From: an uncultured Prevotellaceae bacterium
GTDB taxonomy: Bacteria; Bacteroidota; Bacteroidia; Bacteroidales; Bacteroidaceae
Assembly: GCA_947168045.1 (NCBI GenBank)
Contig: CAMVKN010000016.1
Span: forward strand, 1 to 61,851
Length of the DNA stretch: 61,851 nucleotides
Direction of reading: 5' to 3'
Shown: positions 51,410-58,768 of the stretch, one piece after another
How positions within the stretch are numbered: the stretch's first letter is position 1
How the letters are laid out: the number at the start of each line of letters is the position of its first letter
Translations under genes and position numbers: made by a program
The notes under the pieces: generated by a model
The model's database searches: none
Seen by the model: the letters and a program-made list of their open reading frames with translations, nothing else
Told to the model about the DNA's origin: nothing

Positions 51410-54010
51410 GTGCAGTTACATCGTATTCTAATTACCGTCTTTGCCATCATGCTGAGCATGGTGGCAAAGGCTGTTCCTGCATTCCCTGGCAAGGTGCGCA
51501 CCCAACAGCCCGACGGCACCACGGTCACCCTGCAGCTGCACGGTGACGAGTATCTGAGTTTTACCACCACCGCCGACGGCTACACGGTGCTGAAGCGTGA
51601 GGACGGCTTCTTCGTCTATGCCCAGCGCACCGCTGACGGCACATTGGAACCCACCGAGCGAGTGGCACACGACGCCGCCGACCGCACTGAGGCTGACCGC
51701 AACTGGCTTCGTTCAGTGAAAAAGATGATGGCTCCGCCCATGAGCGAGAAGGCAGCGGCACGACGCCAGGCCGACCACAGTCGTCAGGCCAGGGCACGCG
51801 CCGCCGCGCAGGCTAAGGCACCACTGTTCGACTATTCCAACTTCCGCGGACTCATCGTCCTCGTTGAGTTCAACGACCGTAAGTTCTCGCGCGACGACTA
51901 CCCGCAGATGTTTGAGCGCATGGTCAACGAGCACGACTACAAGGGCTATGGACGCCTGGACCTCGGCGTGTTCACCGGCAGTGTGCGCGACTACTTCTAC
52001 GACAACTCTTATGGCATGTTTGACCCACACTTCGACATCGTCGGACCCGTCACCGTCAGCCGCAGCCAGTACTATGCTCAAGGCACGGAGAAAGCTGACC
52101 AGCTGACCAAGGATGTCATCGATGCCGTGGACGAGCAGGTGGACTTCTCGCAGTATGACCTGGACAACGACGGTGCCGTGGACATGGTCTACTTCCTCTT
52201 CGCCGGCTATGGCGCCAACTATGACGAAGAGGGCTCGAAGCTCGTCTGGCCGCACGCCGGTTACCTCTTCGACCCCCAGCGCTGGCGCTACATTTTCAAG
52301 GACGGCAAGCAGCTGGGCTACTATGCCTGCAGCACAGAGCTGATGGGTGCACCCGGCAGCCGCGCCTTTGATGGCGTAGGCACGATGTGCCATGAGTTCG
52401 GCCATGTGCTCGGTCTGCCCGACCTCTACGACACTGACTATGAGAAGAGTGGGGGAGAGAGCCTCACCCCGGGCTACTGGAGCATCATGGCAGCCGGACC
52501 CTACCAGAACAACGGGCGCACGCCGACGGGCTATACCCTCTATGAGCGTTATGCCCTCGGTTTCGCCACACCAGAGGTCATCAGCGGCGAGGGCTCTTTC
52601 ACGCTGTCCTCCTTGGCCACTTCGAACACGGGCTACCGCCTGAATGCTTCGACAAAGAAAGAGTTCTTCCTGATTGAGAACCGCCAGAAGTCAGACAAGT
52701 GGGACCAGTACCTGCCGGGCCACGGCATGCTGGTGTACCGCGTAGACAGCACCAACGTCAACGTGTGGGAGACCAATGAGGTGAACTGTAACCCATCGCA
52801 CAACTACTTCGAGCTGTTGCGTGCTGGGGGCAGCAATGCCTATGAAGGGTCGTCCAGCGACCCCTTCCCCGGCACGGGAAGGGTGACGATGCTGAACAAC
52901 GTCACCTCGCCGGCAAACCTCATGTCGTGGGCCGGCAAGCCCACCCTGTTAGGATTGGACAACATCGCTGAGAGCCATGGCGTCATCACCTTCGACGTCG
53001 TCGACGTGAACGTGCTGCGCAGCATCACGCTGCCCGATGCCTTCACCCTCGGGCTGGGCCTCTCGGCCATGCTGGAGCCAATGCGTGACCCTGACTATGC
53101 ACCCTACACCCTGAAGTGGACCACCAGCGACCCGCAGGTGGTGACCATCGACGCGCGCGGCATGATGACCGCCCACCAGGCGGGGCAGGCCGTCATCACC
53201 GTGGTGGCCAATGGCGACGAGAAGCTCACGGCGCAATGCACCGTGACGGTGAACGAGCCGGCCTCGGTGCCACAGGTGAGCGACTTCTGTGCCTTGGACA
53301 ACGACGAGGAGATGGTGCTGATGCTGAACGACGCACTGGTGGTCTTCGCCGATGACAGCCGCGCCTTCATACGCGATGCCTCAGGAGCACTGTGTTTGGA
53401 GGTGGACGACCTGGGCCTGAAGGCGGGCGACCTGCTCAACGGGCGCATCCTGGGCAAGAAGGTCGAGAGCAACGGCATACCCATGCTGCGCGAGGCCGCA
53501 TACGGCACCAACAGCCTCGGCTTCACTGTCAGCAAGGGCCACGAGGTGGTGCCGCGTCGTGTCAGCGTTGCTGAGCTGACACCTGCTGACCGCTGCGACC
53601 TCGTCACCATCAGCGGAACGACGCTGGAACGCAGCAGCGGCGTGTGGTGCGTGGGGGGCGACAAGCGCGTACGCGTCTACAACCTCTTCCAGGTCACCGG
53701 ATTGACCGCAGCCCCCAAAGCCATTGCCGGGAAGTACTTCGACGTTACAGGCATCTACTTCGCCAATAAGCTGAGCGGCAAGCTCATCGATGAGATAGAG
53801 ATGACGGCCTCCATCGTCGAGGTGGAGCCCCCCTCGGCCATCCATGCCGTCGTCCCCGATGATGTCGATGCGGCCACCGTCGCCACCGTCAGCACCCTCG
53901 ACGGCCGCATCGTGGCCCGCACCACCGTGGGGCGCCTCTCACAGGTTCCCCTACGTCACGGCATCTATGTGGTGTCCACCGCTGCCGGTGTGTGGCGCAT
54001 GACAAGATAG
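51410..54010 (+). CDS. Secreted M6-family metalloprotease with Ig-like domain and C-terminal tail
   Basis: 866 residues from a GTG at 51410, chosen because it gives a proper signal peptide (VQLHRILITVFAIMLSMVAKA). The open frame back to 51365 overlaps the DUF4332 gene. A propeptide (~25-135) precedes the M6/immune-inhibitor-A-like catalytic domain, with zinc motif CHEFGHVLGLPDLYD (His328, His332, Asp338) and a conserved YFLFAGYGANYDE segment upstream. A bacterial Ig-like (Big_2-type) domain at ~550-620 reads LKWTTSDPQVVTIDARGMMT. The C-terminus (VATVSTLDGRIVART ... HGIYVVSTAAGVWRMTR) resembles a sorting tail. Likely exported to degrade proteins or mucins; the substrate is unknown. Confidence 0.87.
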   Translation: MQLHRILITVFAIMLSMVAKAVPAFPGKVRTQQPDGTTVTLQLHGDEYLSFTTTADGYTVLKREDGFFVYAQRTADGTLEPTERVAHDAADRTEADRNWLRSVKKMMAPPMSEKAAARRQADHSRQARARAAAQAKAPLFDYSNFRGLIVLVEFNDRKFSRDDYPQMFERMVNEHDYKGYGRLDLGVFTGSVRDYFYDNSYGMFDPHFDIVGPVTVSRSQYYAQGTEKADQLTKDVIDAVDEQVDFSQYDLDNDGAVDMVYFLFAGYGANYDEEGSKLVWPHAGYLFDPQRWRYIFKDGKQLGYYACSTELMGAPGSRAFDGVGTMCHEFGHVLGLPDLYDTDYEKSGGESLTPGYWSIMAAGPYQNNGRTPTGYTLYERYALGFATPEVISGEGSFTLSSLATSNTGYRLNASTKKEFFLIENRQKSDKWDQYLPGHGMLVYRVDSTNVNVWETNEVNCNPSHNYFELLRAGGSNAYEGSSSDPFPGTGRVTMLNNVTSPANLMSWAGKPTLLGLDNIAESHGVITFDVVDVNVLRSITLPDAFTLGLGLSAMLEPMRDPDYAPYTLKWTTSDPQVVTIDARGMMTAHQAGQAVITVVANGDEKLTAQCTVTVNEPASVPQVSDFCALDNDEEMVLMLNDALVVFADDSRAFIRDASGALCLEVDDLGLKAGDLLNGRILGKKVESNGIPMLREAAYGTNSLGFTVSKGHEVVPRRVSVAELTPADRCDLVTISGTTLERSSGVWCVGGDKRVRVYNLFQVTGLTAAPKAIAGKYFDVTGIYFANKLSGKLIDEIEMTASIVEVEPPSAIHAVVPDDVDAATVATVSTLDGRIVARTTVGRLSQVPLRHGIYVVSTAAGVWRMTR

Positions 54011-54056
54011 TTGTTGAAAAAGATGATGTTGTTTAAAATAAAATAAGGATAAAGAA

Positions 54057-54449
54057 ATGAAGAAGGTAATGATTTCAGCCGTTTGTCTGCTGGCAGCCCT
54101 GGTGCTGACAAGCGCAGGCAAGAACGACGACGTGATGAAGAAGGAAAGTGGCGTGTATGTGGTGAACACCACCACGCTGGGCAAGAGTGTCATGGGCTAC
54201 GAAGGTCCCACGCCGCTGAAGGTCTACATCAAGAGCAATAAGATTCAGAAGATAGAGTTCCTGGAGAACCAGGAGACGCCCAAGTACTGGAAGCGTGTCG
54301 TTAGCGCCCTGCAGAACAAGTGGGACGGCATGAAGGTGCAGGACGCAAAGGCGGCCGAGGTGGACGGCGTCACCGGTGCCACCTTTAGCAGCGATGCCGT
54401 GAAGAGCAACGTCAAGCTCGCCGTGGAGTACTATCTGAAGAACAAGTAG
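54057..54449 (+). CDS. Secreted FMN-binding-domain protein
   Basis: 130 residues. Signal peptide 1-21 (VLTSAGK). FMN-binding domain with KVYIKSNKIQKIEFLENQET and the C-terminal VDGVTGATFSSDAVKSNVKL. The TGAT sequence is the site where ApbE attaches FMN through phosphoester linkage to Thr in NqrC/RnfG-type proteins. It lacks the membrane helix of NqrC, so it is probably a free periplasmic flavoprotein passing electrons to an unknown partner. Stand-alone in position, 46 nt after the M6 protease. A stable hairpin downstream lies inside the convergent PPTase gene. Confidence 0.85.
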   Translation: MKKVMISAVCLLAALVLTSAGKNDDVMKKESGVYVVNTTTLGKSVMGYEGPTPLKVYIKSNKIQKIEFLENQETPKYWKRVVSALQNKWDGMKVQDAKAAEVDGVTGATFSSDAVKSNVKLAVEYYLKNK

Positions 54450-54463
54450 CTGTTTGCGCTAAG

Positions 54464-55093
54464 CTAAACAGGTTGCGAGGAAAGGGGCTGCATGTAGACG
54501 GAATAGATGTAGCCCCTTTCCTCGTTTGTAATGGTCTGGATGCCACTGATGCCATCCAGGACGTGCTTCATGTCGTTGGAGATGCCGTGCCCCGTGCACT
54601 TCACCACGGCCTCCTTCATCGTCCACAGTCGGATGAACGCCACGTCAGGCCGGGGGGCCTGGCTGATGAGGGCTTGCTCAGCCTCGTTCATCGTGTAGCG
54701 CACCAGGCTCTCGTTGAACTCGCGGATGCTCTCGATGTCAACGCCCACCGGCTGCGTGCTGAGGGCGCAAACGACGCCCTGGCGGCAGTGGCTGAGGTTG
54801 AAGTGGATGTCGGGATGGCCGACGATGAAGGGCTTGCCGTGCTCGCCGTAGGCAAAGAGGGGGCGCTCGCTGATGCCGTACTCCTGGCGCAGTCCCTCGC
54901 ATAACAGCAGGTAGGCCATGGCGCAGGTCTTGCGCCCCATCTCGTGCTTGAAGCGCAGGGCCTGTTCGCGCCGCTGGGCTGACAGCAGTGGCAGCGAGGC
55001 TTCAAAGTCAAAGCCAGCTATGTCATCGTTCAGGTATATCATTTCGCTTGTGGTTTGGGCTTCGCCCTGTTCTTCTGTCACCGTTGTCTGCAC
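54464..55093 (-). CDS. 4'-phosphopantetheinyl transferase
   Basis: 209 residues from 55093; an ATG at 55042 (MIYLNDDIAGFDF) starts closer to the conserved region. Sfp/HetI-type enzyme. Motifs: FIVGHPDIHFNLSHC, VGVDIESIREF with the Mg-binding Asp and Glu, and LWTMKEAVVKCTGHGIS with the WxxKEA signature. It transfers phosphopantetheine from CoA to a Ser of acyl or peptidyl carrier proteins. Bacteroidota usually have one such gene for aryl-polyene or fatty acid carrier proteins. Neighbours give no pathway hint. The hairpin at 54476-54524 is inside its last codons. Confidence 0.9.
   Translation of the reverse strand: MQTTVTEEQGEAQTTSEMIYLNDDIAGFDFEASLPLLSAQRREQALRFKHEMGRKTCAMAYLLLCEGLRQEYGISERPLFAYGEHGKPFIVGHPDIHFNLSHCRQGVVCALSTQPVGVDIESIREFNESLVRYTMNEAEQALISQAPRPDVAFIRLWTMKEAVVKCTGHGISNDMKHVLDGISGIQTITNEERGYIYSVYMQPLSSQPV
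54476..54524 (+). terminator. 14-bp perfect hairpin, probable terminator of the FMN-binding gene
   Basis: CGAGGAAAGGGGCT at 54476-54489 pairs exactly with 54511-54524 and is followed by TTTGTAAT. It lies 27 nt after the FMN-binding gene stop, but also inside the 3' coding end of the convergent transferase gene. Confidence 0.65.
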
Positions 55094-55164
55094 CGCTGAA
55101 AAAGCGGGGGAAGGGAATAAAAAAGAATCGCCAAGTATTGTTTTCCAATATCTTAGCGACTCTT

Positions 55165-55238
55165 TGGTTGGGGTACCCGGACTCGAACCAGGAAAGGCAG
55201 GACCAGAATCTGCAGTGTTACCATTACACCATACCCCA
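55165..55238 (-). tRNA. tRNA-Gln (anticodon CTG)
   Basis: The minus strand gives acceptor TGGGGTA with TACCCCA, discriminator A and an encoded CCA. The D arm is GTGT/ACAC. The anticodon stem is GCAGA/CCTGC with one A-C mismatch, loop TTCTGGT, anticodon CTG. T arm GGTTCGAGTCC. U1 paired with A72 is the hallmark of glutamine tRNA. A full promoter lies upstream at 55280-55311. Confidence 0.92.
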
Positions 55239-55279
55239 ATTCCTTTTGCTCATCAGGTGTCCTCCCTGAATTGCGGGTG

Positions 55280-55311
55280 CAAAGGTACTACCTTTTTCGC
55301 TATCCACCAAA
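55280..55311 (-). promoter_or_regulatory. Promoter of tRNA-Gln
   Basis: On the minus strand TTTG (plus CAAA at 55308-55311) and TACCTTTG (plus CAAAGGTA at 55280-55287) are separated by 20 nt, 41 nt upstream of the tRNA. Confidence 0.75.
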
Positions 55312-55391
55312 TTTTTTTGCAACTTTTTTCGCCTCAACCTCAAAATTCTTCGCTATTTCTAAAAAAAGTACAAAAAAGTGGGCTGAAATGG

Positions 55392-55420
55392 TTGTAATAA
55401 GATAAAAAAGCGTACCTTTG
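55392..55420 (+). promoter_or_regulatory. Promoter of the rsfS-ftsH-cdsA operon
   Basis: TACCTTTG at 55413-55420 with a TTG at 55392-55394 as partial -33 element (18 nt spacing). The rsfS ATG is at 55448. Confidence 0.6.
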
Positions 55421-55447
55421 TGGGTTGAATGTATATCATTGTTATAG

Positions 55448-55807
55448 ATGGAGCAAACAAAAGCATTAGTAAAGACAATAGTCAAGGGAATTCAAGAGAA
55501 AAAAGGCAGCAACATTGTGGTGGCTGACCTCAGTGCCATCAGTGGTGCCGTGTGCCGCCAGTTTGTGGTGTGCCAGGGTAACAGTCCCACGCAGGTGGAG
55601 GCCATAGCTGAGAGCGTGGGCGAGGTGGCCCGCAAGGAGCTGGACGAGCGACCCATGCGTGTGGTGGGGCTGGAGCGTGCACTGTGGGTGGCCATGGACT
55701 ATGGCGACGTGATGGTGCATGTCTTCGTGCCGGAGATGCGTGAATACTATGACCTGGAGCACCTCTGGGCCGACGCACCGTTGACACACGTGCCCGACAT
55801 GGACTGA
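55448..55807 (+). CDS. rsfS: Ribosome silencing factor RsfS
   Basis: 119 residues. The Iojap/RsfS fold is recognised by IVKGIQEKKGSNIVVADLSA, FVVCQGNSPTQVEAIAESV and WVAMDYGDVMVHVFVPEMREYYDLEHLW. It binds ribosomal protein L14 on the free 50S subunit and blocks subunit joining when nutrients are short. The order rsfS-ftsH-cdsA is common in Bacteroidota. ftsH starts 60 nt downstream. Confidence 0.94.
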   Translation: MEQTKALVKTIVKGIQEKKGSNIVVADLSAISGAVCRQFVVCQGNSPTQVEAIAESVGEVARKELDERPMRVVGLERALWVAMDYGDVMVHVFVPEMREYYDLEHLWADAPLTHVPDMD

Positions 55808-55867
55808 AATGGCTAATTGGTGAGTAGATAACATAAATAGTAAATCGTTAAATTGGAAATATAAAAG

Positions 55868-57907
55868 GTGAATCAGCCAGCTAATAATCAGCCCAAGATG
55901 CCCCGGTTCAACATGAACTGGATTTATATCGTTGTGATAGCAGCCTTGGCCTTCTTCTATTTCTCAGGCGACAACAGCGGCATCAAGAGTCCGCAGTCGG
56001 CACAGAAAGAAACCAGCTATGACGAGTTCAAGGCGCGCGTGGACAGCGGCTATGCCTCGAAGATTGTCATCAACAAGGACACACGTGCCCTGAAGATGTA
56101 TGTCAAGCCGGAACATATTCGCGAAGTGTTCAACCGCGCACCGCAGGAGGTGGGCAACGAGCCTTTCCTCTTTGTAGAGATAGGCAGCATTGAGAAGGTG
56201 GAGTCGTTCCTTGAAGAGGCCCGTAAGGGCGGACGCTTCACCGGACCACTGTCCTACGAGCATGAGGAGGGGGCTGGGTTCTTCAGCAACCTCATCGGCA
56301 TGCTGCTGCCCATCTTCTTCTTCGTAGCCATCTGGATGTTCTTCATTCGCCGCATGGGCGGCGGTGGCGTAGGCGGCGGTGGCGGCATCTTCAGCGTCGG
56401 CAAGTCGAAGGCGAAGATGTATGAGAAGGGTGGTGACCTGGGCATCACCTTCAAGGACGTTGCCGGTCAGGCCGGGGCCAAGCAGGAGATACAGGAGATA
56501 GTGGACTTCCTGAAGAACCCGCAGAAATATACCGACCTGGGTGGAAAGATTCCCAAGGGAGCCCTCCTCGTAGGTCCTCCGGGAACGGGTAAGACGCTGC
56601 TGGCGAAGGCCGTGGCAGGCGAGGCTGGCGTGCCCTTCTTCTCCATGAGCGGCTCTGACTTCGTCGAGATGTTCGTGGGTGTGGGTGCCAGCCGTGTGCG
56701 CGACCTCTTTGCGCAGGCCAAGGCCAAGAGCCCGTGCATCATCTTCATCGACGAGATTGACGCCGTGGGACGTGCCCGCTCGAAGAACCCCGCCATGGGC
56801 GGCAACGACGAGCGTGAGAACACGCTGAACGCCCTGCTGACGGAGATGGACGGCTTCGGAACGAACAGCGGCATCATCATCCTGGCGGCCACCAACCGCG
56901 TAGACATGCTCGACAGCGCCCTGCTGCGTGCCGGACGCTTTGACCGACAGATTAACGTTGACCTGCCTGACCTCAATGAGCGCAAGGAGGTGTTCATGGT
57001 GCACCTGAAGCCGCTGAAGCTCGACTCCTCCGTCGATGTGGACTTCCTGGCACGCCAGACACCTGGCTTCTCAGGCGCCGACATCGCCAATGTGTGTAAT
57101 GAGGCAGCACTCATCGCTGCACGCCACGACAGTCAGACGGTGGGCAAGCAGGACTTCCTCGACGCCGTGGACCGCATCATCGGCGGACTGGAGAAGAAGA
57201 CGAAAATCATGACGCAGGCTGAGAAGAAGTCCATCGCCATCCATGAGGCCGGACATGCCACCATCTCGTGGTTCACTGAGTTTGCCAACCCGCTGGTGAA
57301 GGTCAGCATCGTGCCGCGTGGGCGTGCACTCGGCGCTGCATGGTATCTGCCTGAGGAGCGCGTGCTGCAGACCAAGCAGGCCATGCTCGATGAGATGTGC
57401 TCGCTCTTAGGCGGTCGTGCCGCTGAGGAGCTCTTCATCGGTACCATCTCGACGGGAGCCATGAACGACCTGGAGCGTACCACGAAGCAGGCATACGGAA
57501 TGATAGCATACGCCGGCATGAGTGAGAAGCTGCCTAACATCTGCTATTATAACAATAGTGAGTACCAGTTCCAGCGCCCCTATTCAGAGACGACGGCGAA
57601 AATCATGGACGACGAGGTGCTGCGCATCATTGGTGAGCAGTATGAGCGTGCCAAGCAGATACTGACTGAACATGCCGAAGGACATGCCAAGCTGGCCCAG
57701 CTGTTGGTGGAGCGTGAGGTCATCTTCGCCGACGACGTGGAGAAAATCTTCGGCAAGCGTCCCTGGCAGAGCCGTGCCGACGAGCTGCTGGAAGCTCAGA
57801 TGCGGGCTGACGCCGAGCGCATGGCTGCAGAAAGAGAAAAGCAACTTGCTTCGGAATCCTCTAAGGCGGAGGGTGACGACTTGAAAAAGGAGGAGGAAAA
57901 CAAATGA
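55868..57907 (+). CDS. ftsH: ATP-dependent zinc metalloprotease FtsH
   Basis: 679 residues, GTG start. Inner-membrane quality-control protease. Two membrane segments (~17-33 and ~141-160) flank a periplasmic domain. A Gly-rich linker ([10 protein letters not shown], ~164-173) precedes the AAA domain: Walker A GPPGTGKT at 236-243, Walker B IIFIDE, the SRH around [18 protein letters not shown]. Zinc site HEAGH at 459-463 with downstream Asp. The C-terminal tail is acidic ([11 protein letters not shown] type). All catalytic residues are present. Its stop overlaps the cdsA start by 4 nt (ATGA), so translation is coupled. Confidence 0.96.
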   Translation: MNQPANNQPKMPRFNMNWIYIVVIAALAFFYFSGDNSGIKSPQSAQKETSYDEFKARVDSGYASKIVINKDTRALKMYVKPEHIREVFNRAPQEVGNEPFLFVEIGSIEKVESFLEEARKGGRFTGPLSYEHEEGAGFFSNLIGMLLPIFFFVAIWMFFIRRMGGGGVGGGGGIFSVGKSKAKMYEKGGDLGITFKDVAGQAGAKQEIQEIVDFLKNPQKYTDLGGKIPKGALLVGPPGTGKTLLAKAVAGEAGVPFFSMSGSDFVEMFVGVGASRVRDLFAQAKAKSPCIIFIDEIDAVGRARSKNPAMGGNDERENTLNALLTEMDGFGTNSGIIILAATNRVDMLDSALLRAGRFDRQINVDLPDLNERKEVFMVHLKPLKLDSSVDVDFLARQTPGFSGADIANVCNEAALIAARHDSQTVGKQDFLDAVDRIIGGLEKKTKIMTQAEKKSIAIHEAGHATISWFTEFANPLVKVSIVPRGRALGAAWYLPEERVLQTKQAMLDEMCSLLGGRAAEELFIGTISTGAMNDLERTTKQAYGMIAYAGMSEKLPNICYYNNSEYQFQRPYSETTAKIMDDEVLRIIGEQYERAKQILTEHAEGHAKLAQLLVEREVIFADDVEKIFGKRPWQSRADELLEAQMRADAERMAAEREKQLASESSKAEGDDLKKEEENK

Positions 57908-58746
57908 ACAACTTTATCGTAAGAACCATTACCGGCATCATCTTCGTCACCGCCATCGTGGTGAGCTTTCTCAACCCCGTGGCCATGGTGTTCCTCTTCT
58001 CATTGGTCACCGGCATGACCATCTGGGAGTTTGCCGGACTGGTCAATGGGCGCGAGAATGTGCAGATTAACCAGTTCATCTGCAGTGTCGCCGGTGTACT
58101 TTTCTTCTTGGCCATGGCCGTTCATGCACGTGGCCTCGACACCCTTAACCTGGCGTTCATTCCCTGGCTCGCCACCATCATCTACCTGATTGTGGCCGAG
58201 CTCTATATGAAGGCCAAAGACCCAATAGCCAACTGGGCCTACACGATGATGTCGCAGCTCTACATAGCGCTGCCCTTCTCGTTACTCAACATCCTTGCCT
58301 TCCAGTTCACCAACAGCGACGTGCCCTGGCTGCTGCCCCTGTCGGTGTTCATCTTCCTGTGGGTGAACGACAGCGGGGCCTACTGTACCGGTTCGCTGCT
58401 TGGGCGTCACAAGCTCTTCCCGCGTGTGTCGCCCGGCAAGTCCTGGGAGGGCAGCATCGGGGGTGGTGTCTTCGTGCTCATCGCTGCCTGGCTCATCTCC
58501 TACATCACCACCAGCAAGGGCATCGTCACCAACCTCACCACCCTGCAGTGGATGGGCATGGGTCTCGTCGTCGTCGTCTTCGGCACCTGGGGTGACCTGG
58601 TCGAGAGCCTCTTCAAGCGCACCCTCGGCATCAAGGACTCAGGCAACGTCCTGCCGGGCCATGGTGGCATGCTCGACCGCTTCGACTCCTCGCTGCTGGC
58701 CATCCCTGCCGTCGTCGTCTATCTGTTCACCCTCGCTTTGCTATAA
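57904..58746 (+). CDS. cdsA: Phosphatidate cytidylyltransferase CdsA
   Basis: 280 residues. Integral inner-membrane protein with about eight hydrophobic segments. The signature is near the C-terminus: KRTLGIKDSGNVLPGHGGML DRFDS region, read as S-x-FKRTLGIKDSGNVLPGHGG followed by DRFDS. The middle has FLWVNDSGAYCTGSLLGRHK and VSPGKSWEGSIGG, both typical of CdsA. It makes CDP-diacylglycerol from phosphatidate and CTP, the entry to phospholipid synthesis. The start overlaps the ftsH stop by 4 nt. The M16 peptidase gene follows after 22 nt. Confidence 0.95.
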   Translation: MNNFIVRTITGIIFVTAIVVSFLNPVAMVFLFSLVTGMTIWEFAGLVNGRENVQINQFICSVAGVLFFLAMAVHARGLDTLNLAFIPWLATIIYLIVAELYMKAKDPIANWAYTMMSQLYIALPFSLLNILAFQFTNSDVPWLLPLSVFIFLWVNDSGAYCTGSLLGRHKLFPRVSPGKSWEGSIGGGVFVLIAAWLISYITTSKGIVTNLTTLQWMGMGLVVVVFGTWGDLVESLFKRTLGIKDSGNVLPGHGGMLDRFDSSLLAIPAVVVYLFTLALL

Positions 58747-58768
58747 TAAACAACTGACTGGCTGCATC

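Noticed and set aside
58400..58768. N-terminal extension of the M16 peptidase
   Set aside because: The extension overlaps cdsA and is low-complexity Ser/Arg/Pro. The signal peptide begins at the ATG at 58769.
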